Shown: one piece after another, positions 44,273 to 53,006 of the stretch
Numbering within the stretch: the stretch's first letter is position 1
How the letters are laid out: each line of letters starts with the position of its first letter
NCBI RefSeq assembly: GCF_012931985.1
Contig: NZ_JAAFGM010000024.1
Coordinates: 1 to 56,899 of the forward strand
Source of the DNA: Candidatus Roseilinea sp. NK_OTU-006
GTDB taxonomy: Bacteria > Chloroflexota > Anaerolineae > J036 > Brachytrichaceae
Direction of reading: 5' to 3'
DNA: 56,899 nt
The notes under the pieces: generated by a model
What the model was told of the DNA's origin: nothing
Databases searched by the model: none
What the model saw: the letters and a program-made list of their open reading frames with translations, nothing else
Translations under genes and position numbers: made by a program

Positions 44273-45700
44273 GTGAAGAAGGAGACCAAACTCACCCGAC
44301 GCCAATTACTTCGCCTGTCCGCACTCGCCGGAGCCGGCGCAGCCCTTGCTGCCTGCGCTGCGCCAGTCGCTCCAGCCCAGCCAGCAGCGCCGAGTGCGAC
44401 TGAAGCCCCCGCGCCCACTGAAGCGCCAGCAGCTCCGGCCGGCGGCACGATTCAAGTACTGCATCGCCAGGAATACTTTAAGGCGCTGGAAGAAGCGCTG
44501 AAGAAGCAGACTGAGGAATTCATCACCAGCCTGGGCTACACGCCGGATGTCTCCACCGTCAACCCCGAAGTGTTCGGCGACTTCATCGCCAAGATGCAGG
44601 CGGCGGTAGCCGCGGGCAACCCGCCTGACCTTGCTTACCACGGCAACAGCGTGTCCGTGATGTACGACTCGGACATCGTCGAGGACGTTACAGACATCGT
44701 GGATGAACTGGTCGGCAAGTACGGCGAAATCGTGCCGGCCAGCGTGCCGCGCAACGCGCGCTTCGACGAGAAGTGGTGGTCGGTGCCATTCATCACGACC
44801 GCCGGCGCGTGGTTTGTGCGACGCGACGTCGCCGAAGCGGTCGGCGTGGACGTAAAGCAACTGCCGAAGTTGCAGGACCGTCTCGATGCAGCCGTGAAGA
44901 TGTCCGATCCGGCCAAAGAAATGTATGGCTGGGGATTGACGGTGAATAAGAGCGGTGACGGCCACGGCTTGATCCAGACGGCGTTCCAGGCCTTCGGCGG
45001 CCGCGCGGTAGACGAGACCGGCACCAAGATCACCTTCAACTCGCCGGAGACCATCGCCGGCGTGGAGTGGCTGGCTACCATCTACACCGACGAGAAATAC
45101 AAGCCCATCCTGCCACCTGGCGTGGAGAGCTGGACCGATCCGAGCAACAACGAGGCATATCTGGCCGGCAAGATCGCCATGACTCAGAACGCCTTCAGCG
45201 TCTATGCTGCAGCCAAGCGCGACAACAACCCGGTTTATCCGAACACTGCGGTGGTGCGCTTCCCGCTGACCAACGACGGCTCAATCGAGCTCGGCACCGG
45301 CGGCGCACAGTGGTACACCATCTTCAAAGGTGTCAAGAACCGCGATGTCGCTAAACAAATCATTTTGCACTTCATTGACCCAGCGCAGTTCACGCCGCTG
45401 TCGGGATTGGGCGGTGGGTTGTTCATGCCGGCCTACAAGAACAATTGGACCGACGATCTGCTTAAGCTCGAGCCGGCCTTCCCCACGCTCAAGGAGATCA
45501 TGTTCAACCCGACCGACTACACCGGCTTCTCGTATCCGGCGCAGCCGAACGCCGCGACCGACGCCTGGTTCGCCACCGGCTTCCTGAGCGAGATGATGGC
45601 CAATGTCATCACCGGCAAGATGACCGCCGCCGAAGCCGTCAAAGACGCCACCGAGAAGGGCATCGCCATCTTCGAAGAAAAGGGTCTGCCACAGAGTTAG
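44273..45700 (+). CDS. ABC importer sugar-binding lipoprotein (Tat signal)
   Basis: A 475-residue extracellular solute-binding protein, family 1. The signal carries a twin-arginine motif (TRRQLLRLSA, Arg9-Arg10) and a lipobox LAAC (Cys28), followed by a Pro/Ala/Thr linker to about residue 60. The mature part has the two-lobe pattern (GDFIAKMQAAVAAGNPPDLAY near 105, AYLAGKIAMTQNAF near 305). Likely ligand is an oligosaccharide or polyol. GTG start with AGGAGG upstream. The permease gene follows after a hairpin repeat; no ATPase gene is present, so a shared MsmX-type ATPase is expected. Confidence 0.92.
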   Translation: MKKETKLTRRQLLRLSALAGAGAALAACAAPVAPAQPAAPSATEAPAPTEAPAAPAGGTIQVLHRQEYFKALEEALKKQTEEFITSLGYTPDVSTVNPEVFGDFIAKMQAAVAAGNPPDLAYHGNSVSVMYDSDIVEDVTDIVDELVGKYGEIVPASVPRNARFDEKWWSVPFITTAGAWFVRRDVAEAVGVDVKQLPKLQDRLDAAVKMSDPAKEMYGWGLTVNKSGDGHGLIQTAFQAFGGRAVDETGTKITFNSPETIAGVEWLATIYTDEKYKPILPPGVESWTDPSNNEAYLAGKIAMTQNAFSVYAAAKRDNNPVYPNTAVVRFPLTNDGSIELGTGGAQWYTIFKGVKNRDVAKQIILHFIDPAQFTPLSGLGGGLFMPAYKNNWTDDLLKLEPAFPTLKEIMFNPTDYTGFSYPAQPNAATDAWFATGFLSEMMANVITGKMTAAEAVKDATEKGIAIFEEKGLPQS

Positions 45701-45713
45701 TGCATCCCATCCC

Positions 45714-45770
45714 ACTCCCGACTTACCACTCCCTCGTTCCGACTCCTGAGGGAAGTGGTGAGTCGGGAGT
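45714..45770. repeat. CTCCCGACT-core hairpin repeat between the importer genes
   Basis: The arm 45714-45735 (ACTCCCGACTTACCACTCCC then TC) is nearly an exact reverse complement of 45748-45770 (one mismatch and one extra base), with a 12-nt loop. It fills most of the 92-bp gap between the binding-protein and permease genes. A strong mRNA hairpin here could raise the level of the binding-protein transcript relative to the permease, as REP elements do. Confidence 0.8.
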
Positions 45771-45792
45771 CGGACCAGGAGCGGAGGAAGAC

Positions 45793-47952
45793 ATGGCTCA
45801 ACAGATGACCGCGCCGACCCGGCTGGCGCAACCCCTAGCGATCAGCCTGAATAAGCGGCTGGAGCGGTGGCTGGGCAAGGATTGGAAGATCGCCGCGTTG
45901 TTCGTCGCGCCGATGATCATCCTGATGGCAGGGTTGATCCTCTATCCATTCCTCAACGCGGTCTACATGAGCATGTTCGTCCGCACAATCAACCGCCAAG
46001 AAGTATTCGTCGGGCTGGAAAACTATCGGCGCTTGCTGACCGACGCCCAATTCACCGGTTCGATCAGCAACACAATCCGCTTCACGGTGATTTCGGTGGC
46101 CGCCAAATTGGTGGTGGGCCTGATCATCGCCTCGCTGCTGAACAGCAAGCTGCCGTTCCGCAACGTGCTCTCCGGCATCATGCTCCTGCCCTGGATCGTG
46201 CCGGAGGTCGTGACCGCGCTCACCTGGCGCGGTATCTTCGATCCGCTATTCGGCACATTGAATCCTCTGCTCAGGAGCTTAGGCATCATCAACCGCGACA
46301 TCGGCTGGCTGTCCGAGCCGGGTTTAGCGCTCGCCAGCGTGATCGCGGTCAACATTTGGAAGGGCATCCCGTTCTTCACCATGTTGCTGCTCGCCGGCCT
46401 GAAAGCGATTGACAGAGAGCTCTACGAAGCCTCAGAAGTGGACGGCGCGAACGGCGTGCAGCGCTTCTTCAACATTACGCTGCCCGGCCTGCGCTACGTG
46501 ATCGCCGTGACGGTACTGCTCTCGACCATCAGCACGTTTAACACCTTCGGGTTGATCTACCTGATGACCGGCGGCGGCCCCGGCGGCGAGACGCGCGTGT
46601 ATTCCATCCTGGCCTACGAGCGGGCGCTGTTGCAAAACCGCTTCGGCCCGGGCGCAGCCGTGTCGCTCATGACGGCGCCGTTCTTGGCGATCTTCATCTT
46701 CTTGCTGGCGCGCTTCATGCGTCAAGGCGTGGATCGCAGCGCGCCGCGCGAGACAAGCAACCCTGGGCTGAAGGCAGTTGGGCGCGCGCTGCCTTGGGCC
46801 ATCGCCGGCGCAGCGATCGTCGTCGCTGCCGCAGCGACGCTGAGCACCGCCGGGATCGCCGGCCTGCTTATTTGCGGTTTGATCACCGCCGTAATCTGCG
46901 CCGTGCTGTTTGCGTTCGGCCGGTTTGCGGCCTTTCTCTCCACGCGCGCGATACCCTGGCTGATCCTTGCCGGTGTGACGCCGCTCATCATCCTCGCCGC
47001 GCTCAGCAGCGGCGATCCGGTGGAGGGGATGGTGCGCGTGCTGGCAGCGGTGGCCGCAGCTGTCGTGATCGGCATCGCAGGATATGGGCTGAGTCTGCTG
47101 ACCAATCGCAACCTATCGTCCGCGACGCGCGCGCAGCTCGGCGTCGCATTTCGGCTGCTCGCGCTCTCGCCGTTCCTGTGCTTCGTCCTGTTCCCGTTCT
47201 ACTTCGTCATCATCACCGCGTTCAAGAGCGATCTACAGATCCAGCAGCGCGTATCACTCTTCTGGCCCGACCCGTGGGTGCTGACCCAGTTCGATACGCT
47301 GTTGAACAGGACGCAGTATGTGCTCTGGTTCCGCAACACGGTCACGATCGCGCTCGTCACCACGGTGCTATCGGTGTTCTTCGCCGCCCTAGGCGGCTAC
47401 GCGCTGGCGAGGTTGAAGTTCCGCAGCGCCGGCGCACTGACCACCGTGCTGTTGATCACCTATCTGCTGCCCGGCTCGCTGATGTTCATCCCGATGTATC
47501 GCATCCTAACCGGCCTGGGCGCGATCAACACGCACATGGCCCTGATCCTCACGTATCCGACCTTCCTGATGCCGTTCGCCACGTGGGTGATGATGGGCTA
47601 CTACCGCTCGATCCCCGAAGACTTGGAGGAGGCGGCGATGATTGACGGGGCGAACCGCTTCGGCGCATTCTGGCGCATCACGCTGCCGCTGGCGGTGCCG
47701 GCGCTGCTCGCCGTCACGCTGATCGCCTTCACCAACGCGTGGAACGAGTTCCTGTACGCCTTCATCTTCCTGACCAGCGAAAAGCTGATCACGCTGCCGG
47801 TCGGTTTGCAAAAGCTGGTCTTCGCCGATCTGTATCCATACGGTCAATTGATGGCCGCCTCGCTCATCATGTCCATCCCGGTCGTCGGCTTCTACATCTT
47901 CGCCCAACGCTTCCTAGTCGAGGGGTTGACGGCGGGCAGCGTGAAGGGATGA
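45793..47952 (+). CDS. Fused two-subunit ABC sugar permease (MalF-like + MalG-like)
   Basis: A 719-residue membrane protein that joins both permease subunits of a CUT1 sugar importer. The first BPD_transp_1 domain (about 30-315) has the EAA loop EASEVDGANGVQRFFNITLP. A bridge of about four or five extra hydrophobic segments (about 330-470) follows. The second domain (about 455-719) has the EAA loop EAAMIDGANRFGAFWRITLP. Normally these are two genes of ~290 residues. The start has GGAGG 7 nt upstream; an in-frame reading from 45700 through the hairpin repeat is rejected. The two EAA loops imply that one polypeptide contacts both ATPase subunits. Confidence 0.93.
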   Translation: MAQQMTAPTRLAQPLAISLNKRLERWLGKDWKIAALFVAPMIILMAGLILYPFLNAVYMSMFVRTINRQEVFVGLENYRRLLTDAQFTGSISNTIRFTVISVAAKLVVGLIIASLLNSKLPFRNVLSGIMLLPWIVPEVVTALTWRGIFDPLFGTLNPLLRSLGIINRDIGWLSEPGLALASVIAVNIWKGIPFFTMLLLAGLKAIDRELYEASEVDGANGVQRFFNITLPGLRYVIAVTVLLSTISTFNTFGLIYLMTGGGPGGETRVYSILAYERALLQNRFGPGAAVSLMTAPFLAIFIFLLARFMRQGVDRSAPRETSNPGLKAVGRALPWAIAGAAIVVAAAATLSTAGIAGLLICGLITAVICAVLFAFGRFAAFLSTRAIPWLILAGVTPLIILAALSSGDPVEGMVRVLAAVAAAVVIGIAGYGLSLLTNRNLSSATRAQLGVAFRLLALSPFLCFVLFPFYFVIITAFKSDLQIQQRVSLFWPDPWVLTQFDTLLNRTQYVLWFRNTVTIALVTTVLSVFFAALGGYALARLKFRSAGALTTVLLITYLLPGSLMFIPMYRILTGLGAINTHMALILTYPTFLMPFATWVMMGYYRSIPEDLEEAAMIDGANRFGAFWRITLPLAVPALLAVTLIAFTNAWNEFLYAFIFLTSEKLITLPVGLQKLVFADLYPYGQLMAASLIMSIPVVGFYIFAQRFLVEGLTAGSVKG

Positions 47953-48045
47953 GATGGGGGTGTCATAGGCGGCAGGGTTTGGCAACACCGGCGCCCCCCT
48001 TGCCCGCCCATGCAGAAAGACGCCCCGCCGGGAATGAAATGCGGT

Positions 48046-48051
48046 TATAAT
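48046..48051 (+). promoter_or_regulatory. Possible -10 box for rplI
   Basis: A perfect TATAAT lies 51 bp before the rplI start, in a 150-bp gap after the permease gene. No -35 match is found at 16-18 bp. Confidence 0.4.
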
Positions 48052-48102
48052 CGCGCCGTTTGTCATTCAGAGCTAGATGTAACCGGCAAACCCAGAAACG
48101 AG

Positions 48103-48642
48103 ATGAAAGTCTTACTTCTGCAGGATGTGTATAACCTCGGCCTAGCCGGCGAAGTGAAAACCGTCGCCGACGGCTACGGTCGCAACTACTTGCTGCCGCG
48201 CAGATTAGCCGTGCTGGCAACGCCGACGGCGGTCAAGCGCGCCGAGCGCATCAAGCAAGCCGCCATCGAGAAGCGCGCGCGCGAAAAGGCGGATGTCGAA
48301 GCGCTCGCCCAGGTGCTCTCCAAGATGACGCTCACCTTCAACGTCCGCGTCGGCGAGAAAGGCAAGCTCTATGGCTCGATCACATCGGCGCAGATCGCCG
48401 ATGCGATCGCAACGAACCTCGGCACCCCCTTCGACAAGCGCAAGGTCATGCTGCGCGAGCCGATCCGCGAAGTCGGCACCTATACCGTGCCGGTGCGCTT
48501 GAGCGCGGAAGCCGCGCCAGCCGTCACCGTCGTTGTGCAACAAGAGGGCATCGCCGACGCAGCAACGAACCCATCTGCGCCGACCGAACCAGCAACACCG
48601 GAAGTGACGCCGGAGGCCGAAAAGGCAGAGCCGGCCGGCTGA
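48103..48642 (+). CDS. rplI: 50S ribosomal protein L9
   Basis: A 179-residue bL9 protein of the large subunit, bridging to 16S/23S contacts through two globular domains. The N-domain MKVLLLQDVYNLGLAGEV and GYGRNYLLPRRLA are diagnostic; a long helix (about 50-80) links to the C-domain (about 80-150). About 30 extra residues, rich in Ala, Pro, Glu and Thr, extend beyond the usual ~148-residue end. The usual neighbours rpsF, ssb and rpsR are absent here. The in-frame extension upstream to 48010 lacks L9 similarity. Confidence 0.95.
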   Translation: MKVLLLQDVYNLGLAGEVKTVADGYGRNYLLPRRLAVLATPTAVKRAERIKQAAIEKRAREKADVEALAQVLSKMTLTFNVRVGEKGKLYGSITSAQIADAIATNLGTPFDKRKVMLREPIREVGTYTVPVRLSAEAAPAVTVVVQQEGIADAATNPSAPTEPATPEVTPEAEKAEPAG

Positions 48643-48663
48643 GAACCTAAAAGGAGGGGATAG

Positions 48664-49026
48664 GTGGACTACAACCGCGACGAGTGGCTCGATCTGGAAC
48701 TCGAAACGGACAGCGATGCTCAAATCATCGAACTACTCGCGGGAGACCTGACCTGTCCCCTTTGTGGCTCACCCTACGAACCATCCGCCATCCATCTGGT
48801 CCGCCAACGCTGCGAGCGGATCACGCTCGCCGTACAGTGCCATCGGTGTGGCACAGGCAGCCTGATCACAGCGCCGCATGTATTCAGGCTGGCGTCCCCC
48901 CCTTCCGAACTGACTCCCATCGAGCGTGCGTTCTTCGCTTGCTTGCCGCCCATCAGCGACGCCGACGTGGCGCGCCTCCGACGATTACTGCGAGCGCATA
49001 CCGGCGGCCTTCGCGATTTACTCTAA
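48664..49026 (+). CDS. Zinc-ribbon protein of unknown function
   Basis: A 120-residue acidic protein with a four-cysteine zinc ribbon: CPLC (Cys31, Cys34) and CHRC (Cys59, Cys62). GTG start with a strong AAGGAGG 6 nt upstream, which makes it a real gene. The C-terminal half is a short helical segment (SDADVARLRRLLRAHTGGL). Located 21 bp after rplI, so probably cotranscribed. The ribbon suggests nucleic-acid or protein binding; no closer family is recognised. Confidence 0.7.
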   Translation: MDYNRDEWLDLELETDSDAQIIELLAGDLTCPLCGSPYEPSAIHLVRQRCERITLAVQCHRCGTGSLITAPHVFRLASPPSELTPIERAFFACLPPISDADVARLRRLLRAHTGGLRDLL

Positions 49027-49030
49027 CCGT

Positions 49031-49777
49031 TCACCAACGTCGGGGCGGGGCAAGCCTGAGCACATCCTCAACCCGATCAGGCGAGTGCTGAAGCGGATTA
49101 AGCTGCACCACGCCGGCCGACCGCGAGAACACGCGCCACCCATCGCACACATACATCAAGGCGGGATCGGTTGTCTTGCGGCGCTGGCGTAGCGCCGCCT
49201 TGAGCGAGACGCCGCGCGCCACGTCCATCGCCAACGATTCAACGAACGGTTGCGCATCCGCCGGCAGATCGAGCGCCATCAGCGCCAGCGCCGCCTCGTC
49301 CGGTGGGAGCAATTGCGCCTCGACCGCGCGATGCGACGTAGCGATCGCCGCACCAACCACGCGCACCCAGCCCATCGGCCGAGGCGCCTGTAACCACACC
49401 TCCACCGGCCGGTCCATGTCGAAGTCGCGCATGAACAACACCGGCTGCTCGCCGAACGGCGTCAGGCCGAACACCTCGGCGCGCGGCTGCTCGATGTAGT
49501 TATCCTCGATCCACGCGAAGGCCGACATCTGATCAAGCAGCGTATTGCGTTCGGTCATCACCGCGCCCACGAAGAGCGGAAACGGCGCTGTCAGAATGGG
49601 CAGTCCAAACAACATGCGCACCTTCGCCGGGGTGCAAACGATCGCTTGGTGCAACGTCAATTGTTGGGCCAGCGCATCAGCGCAATCGCCAAAGATGAGC
49701 AGCGCAGCCCCCTGCGCCGTCGCCAACACGCCGTGCGCATCCAGGCGGAGCAATTGATCGAACGACGTGAAGTTCAC
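49031..49777 (-). CDS. Hypothetical protein
   Basis: A 248-residue protein of mixed alpha/beta appearance without signal peptide, membrane helix or catalytic motif that I recognise. Notable strings are FDQLLRLDAHGVLATAQGAA at the start and MALDLPADAQPFVESLAMDV in the second half, followed by a basic patch (RQRRKT). Coding looks genuine from GC-third-position use and from its position after the M50-like gene (71 bp). Its end is 4 bp from the convergent zinc-ribbon gene. Confidence 0.6.
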   Translation of the reverse strand: MNFTSFDQLLRLDAHGVLATAQGAALLIFGDCADALAQQLTLHQAIVCTPAKVRMLFGLPILTAPFPLFVGAVMTERNTLLDQMSAFAWIEDNYIEQPRAEVFGLTPFGEQPVLFMRDFDMDRPVEVWLQAPRPMGWVRVVGAAIATSHRAVEAQLLPPDEAALALMALDLPADAQPFVESLAMDVARGVSLKAALRQRRKTTDPALMYVCDGWRVFSRSAGVVQLNPLQHSPDRVEDVLRLAPPRRW

Positions 49778-49848
49778 GCCCCTATGCTACTCCACGGGAG
49801 GAGGCAGCGCAGCGCGTGGTGTCCATCTGCGCGCAGCCCGGCGCATCG

Positions 49849-50601
49849 TCACTTGAACTCCACCCGGCGGCCGGTGAACAAGCCGATGCTCCGGGCCAGG
49901 ATCGCGAGGGCCGCAATCACCACCAGGTCAATAAACGCCGTGAGGGTGAATACGGCCGTCAACCAACGAGCCGCATCCTGGGCAAACGGCGCGATCGCCG
50001 AGACGACACCGACGCCGCCTATCAGCAACAGCCCCGCGCCGCAGGCGGCCATGAACCCAATCACCGGCGGCCATGACTGCGTGTCTGAAGACGACGGCAT
50101 CATGCTGTTGGCAATGGCAAAGACCATGTAGGTCCATAGCCACGAATCGGTCGCGTCCGGCAGGGCCAGCAGCGGGTCCAAGATGCTGCGGGCGCTGCCG
50201 ACCCTCAATGCTGACTGCATCGCGCCGAGGTCGAACACCAGCGCACCAATCAAGAGGAGCGCGCCCAGCCCGGCGAACAACGGCGCAGCGCCGATCAGGC
50301 TGGTGCGCAAAGCATCGCTGCGCAACACCTCCACGTAACCCAAGCGCACCACGCCGTTGCGCTGCCGCTCTGGCCGCAGCGAGAGGCGTCGCACGCGCAC
50401 GCCCAGCAGGACCGCCATCAACGCATGGCTGATCTCGTGCAGCGCCACGCCCGGCAGCAGCACCAGCGAGTAGAGCAACGTCGCCGCCTCGACATGCCCT
50501 GTGAGCAGCAAAAAGACTTCCTGCAAGCGCCGATGCACGAACCGCTCCAGCACCAGCACTGCGCCAAAAGCAATCAGGAAGAGGAGCAAGGCGGAGAGCA
50601 T
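49849..50601 (-). CDS. M50-like membrane metalloprotease homologue
   Basis: A 250-residue membrane protein with about five hydrophobic segments. A zinc-binding motif HEISH (within VALHEISHALMAVLLG, near residue 55) is embedded in a helix, and NSMMPSSSDTQSWPP later supplies an Asp at the position of the third ligand, as in site-2 proteases. The start at MLSALLLFLIAFG is chosen over an upstream reading that overlaps tpiA. Predicted to cleave a membrane-embedded substrate, perhaps an anti-sigma factor; the call rests on two motifs. It lies 76 bp after tpiA. Confidence 0.72.
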   Translation of the reverse strand: MLSALLLFLIAFGAVLVLERFVHRRLQEVFLLLTGHVEAATLLYSLVLLPGVALHEISHALMAVLLGVRVRRLSLRPERQRNGVVRLGYVEVLRSDALRTSLIGAAPLFAGLGALLLIGALVFDLGAMQSALRVGSARSILDPLLALPDATDSWLWTYMVFAIANSMMPSSSDTQSWPPVIGFMAACGAGLLLIGGVGVVSAIAPFAQDAARWLTAVFTLTAFIDLVVIAALAILARSIGLFTGRRVEFK

Positions 50602-50677
50602 GACGTGCAGTGCGCCAGGCCGGGCGTCCCCGGCGCTGCGCCTCTTGGGGAGGGATGCGGGGGCGCCCACTTCACAT

Positions 50678-51436
50678 TCACAAGTTTCCCTTAGCGGCCC
50701 GGACGATGGCGATGAAGTCATCGGCCTTCAGGCTCGCACCGCCCACCAGGGCGCCGTCCACATCGGGCTGGCGCAAGATTTCAGGCGCGTTCGCCGGCGT
50801 AACGCTGCCGCCGTACTGGATGCGCATCTCCTCGGCCAGCGCCCCGAACAAGTCGCGAAGCTGGGCACGCACAAAGGCGCAGCGCTGCTGGGCGTCGTCG
50901 GCTGTGGCCGCCCGGCCGGTGCCGATAGCCCACACCGGCTCGTAAGCGATGACGACGTTCGTTGCATCTTCAGCGGCGACGCCGGTCAGGGCAGCGTGCA
51001 ACTGCTGTGCCAGCACCGCCTCGGTCTCGCCGCGCTCGTTTTGCTCCAGCGTTTCGCCGATGCACAGGATGGGCCGCAGGCCGTGTCGCAGCGCAGCGAG
51101 CACTTTGCGGTTGATGAAAGCGTCGCTTTCGCCGAAATGTTGGCGCCGTTCGGAATGGCCGAGGATGACGTAGTCGGCCAGGCCGGCCAGCATCACCGGC
51201 GAGATTTCGCCGGTGAACGCGCCTCGGTCTTGATCGTGCATGTTCTGTGCGCCGAGCCGAATCATCGTGTTGGCAATGGCTGACTTGACCGCCGTCAACG
51301 CCACGAAAGGCGGACACAACGCCACCTCGGTCTCGCGCACAGCGCGCAGGCCGGTGATCAGCTCGATGGCGAGATCGTAGGCCTCGTGCACCGTTTTATT
51401 CATCTTCCAATTGCCAGCAACAAACTGTTTTCGCAT
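50678..51436 (-). CDS. tpiA: Triosephosphate isomerase
   Basis: A 252-residue TIM-barrel enzyme interconverting dihydroxyacetone phosphate and glyceraldehyde 3-phosphate. The catalytic residues are present: Lys11 in GNWKMNK, His94 in LGHSERR and Glu166 in AYEPVWAIGTG. The phosphate-binding end YGGSV and GALVGGASL are intact. It follows the FemAB-type gene by 28 bp and is not next to gap or pgk. Confidence 0.97.
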   Translation of the reverse strand: MRKQFVAGNWKMNKTVHEAYDLAIELITGLRAVRETEVALCPPFVALTAVKSAIANTMIRLGAQNMHDQDRGAFTGEISPVMLAGLADYVILGHSERRQHFGESDAFINRKVLAALRHGLRPILCIGETLEQNERGETEAVLAQQLHAALTGVAAEDATNVVIAYEPVWAIGTGRAATADDAQQRCAFVRAQLRDLFGALAEEMRIQYGGSVTPANAPEILRQPDVDGALVGGASLKADDFIAIVRAAKGNL

Positions 51437-51464
51437 CGTTGAACCTGTGACGATCGGCGTCGCC

Positions 51465-52490
51465 CTATTGTCTCATCGGCCGTGAAGTGATGCGTAGCAG
51501 CATCTCCAGGAGACGTCCCGCATGCGACGGCATGTAGTCCCACGCGCCGAGGCCCTCGACGAAGCGCGCCCCGAAGCCTTCCTTGAAGCGATACACGCCC
51601 CAGAGTGGATCACGCGCGTCGCGCACGTCCGGCGCACCCCACCAGTCGTAGACGACGCAGCCCTGGTCGCGCGCCCAGCGCATCGCTACCCACTGCAACA
51701 AATAGTTTGGCATATGCTCACGCCCCACCGCGCGCGACATGCCGTAGAAATACCACGCGCGGTCGCCGAAGCGGAGCAGCACCAGGCCGGCCAGCGCCTG
51801 CCCTGCGCGCTCGGCAACGAACGCCGCGCTGTTCATCGTCCGCCACACATCGGCGTAGTAGGCTGCTTCGCGGATAGCAAATCCATCCCGACGGGCGGTC
51901 TCGGCATACATCGCGTAGAGCAGGCGTGCGTCGGCGTCGCCGATCGGCGCAACAAGGCGCACCTGCACGCCGCGCTTCTCCGCCAGACGCACGTTATAGC
52001 GCGTCTTCGGCTTCATTGCCGCAAGCAACGCCTCATCGCTGCGGCGCAGGTCGGTGTGCATCGTGTTGCGAAACTGGACCTGCGTAGACGAGTAGCGCCA
52101 GCCGCGCGCGGCGAGCAAGGCCCGGCAACGGTCGAGCGCATCGCCCTCGCCGGCCGAGGGCGGATCGCCGTCAGCCTTCACCCAGATCGCGCGCTTCGCT
52201 CGCGCCCGCTGCTCGAGCAGCGCCAGCGCTGCGTCGAACGCTTCGTCATCGGCGACGACCGGCCCGCGGGGCGCATAGAGCACGCAGACAGGCAGCCGGC
52301 TCATGCGGCGGGTCAACACTTGTACGGCCGCACGAGGAACGCCGGCCGCGCTGCGCAGCAGCCAACGCTCCGCCGTCCATCCCCAGCGCGACTTGAGTTC
52401 GCCCCAGGCCCACGATTGGAGCAGATGCGGCGCGGGCAGCGCGCGCAACGCTGCGTCCCATGCGCTTGCGTCTGTCACTTGCGACCACAT
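51465..52490 (-). CDS. FemAB-family peptidoglycan bridge/acyltransferase
   Basis: A 341-residue tandem-GNAT protein of the FemX/FemAB type that adds amino acids from tRNA to the peptidoglycan stem. Recognised by LLQSWAWGELKSRWGW near the N-terminus, the MKPKTRYNVRLAEKRGV basic motif and the ending VVYDWWGAPD with YRFKEGFGA. I start it at MWSQVTDASAW because the in-frame upstream part crosses the terminator of the rpl operon. A lipid- or polysaccharide-directed acyltransferase is an alternative. Confidence 0.87.
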   Translation of the reverse strand: MWSQVTDASAWDAALRALPAPHLLQSWAWGELKSRWGWTAERWLLRSAAGVPRAAVQVLTRRMSRLPVCVLYAPRGPVVADDEAFDAALALLEQRARAKRAIWVKADGDPPSAGEGDALDRCRALLAARGWRYSSTQVQFRNTMHTDLRRSDEALLAAMKPKTRYNVRLAEKRGVQVRLVAPIGDADARLLYAMYAETARRDGFAIREAAYYADVWRTMNSAAFVAERAGQALAGLVLLRFGDRAWYFYGMSRAVGREHMPNYLLQWVAMRWARDQGCVVYDWWGAPDVRDARDPLWGVYRFKEGFGARFVEGLGAWDYMPSHAGRLLEMLLRITSRPMRQ

Positions 52491-52504
52491 CGCGGCAAAT
52501 CGAA

Positions 52505-52538
52505 GGGGCGAAGCACTCGTCGATCGGTGCTTCGCCCC
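52505..52538 (-). terminator. Terminator of the rplJL operon
   Basis: A perfect 12-bp stem GGGGCGAAGCAC / GTGCTTCGCCCC (52505-52516 and 52527-52538) with a 10-nt loop. On the minus strand it is followed by T-rich sequence (TTCGATTTG). It lies 32 bp after the rplL stop. Confidence 0.85.
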
Positions 52539-52570
52539 AGACGCAAACGGCGCGCTGCGCTTGGCAGCAC

Positions 52571-52957
52571 TCACCGGATGATGACCTTGGCGCCGACTTC
52601 CTCGAGCTTCTTCTTGGTCTCTTCGGCCACCTCTTTTGAAACGCCGGTCTGAATCACCGACTTGGGAGCTTCGACCAGGTCCTTGGCCTCCTTCAGACCG
52701 AGGTTGGTGATGGCACGCACGACCTTGATCACTTCGATCTTCTTGGGGCCGACGTCCTCAAACACCACATCGAACTCGGTCTTCTCCTCAGCCGGGGCGG
52801 GCGCGGCGCCGGCGGCTGCCGGCACGGCGCCGGCGACCATGACGGGTGCAGCCGCAGCCGTCACGCCCCACTTTTCTTCCAGCATCTTCTTCAACTGAGC
52901 TGCTTCCAGCAGCGTCAGGCTGTTTAATTGTTCGACGATCGCGTTCAAATCTGCCAT
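52571..52957 (-). CDS. rplL: 50S ribosomal protein L7/L12
   Basis: A 128-residue bL12 stalk protein that recruits translation GTPases. The N-terminal dimerisation helices (about 1-35) precede an Ala/Pro/Gly hinge (about 36-55), then the C-domain with [12 protein letters not shown] and [11 protein letters not shown]. Usual length. It follows rplJ after a 49-bp gap of T/C-rich, ATCTCTAATC-like sequence. rpoB does not follow; a terminator does. Confidence 0.97.
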   Translation of the reverse strand: MADLNAIVEQLNSLTLLEAAQLKKMLEEKWGVTAAAAPVMVAGAVPAAAGAAPAPAEEKTEFDVVFEDVGPKKIEVIKVVRAITNLGLKEAKDLVEAPKSVIQTGVSKEVAEETKKKLEEVGAKVIIR

Positions 52958-53006
52958 TTCTGTTTCTCCTCGAATCTCTCTAATCGCTAAAATCTCTAAT
53001 CTCTAC

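Noticed and set aside
45700-45792. In-frame extension of the permease over the hairpin repeat
   Set aside because: A strong ribosome-binding site stands before 45793 and the extension encodes only repeat-derived sequence.
52491-52574. N-terminal extension of the FemAB-like protein
   Set aside because: It covers the rplJL terminator hairpin; the internal ATG starts the conserved domain.
52972-53006. ATCTCTAATC-like tandem between rplL and rplJ
   Set aside because: It resembles the ATCTCCA repeat, but it is short, degenerate and lacks a hairpin arm, so I do not call it a copy.
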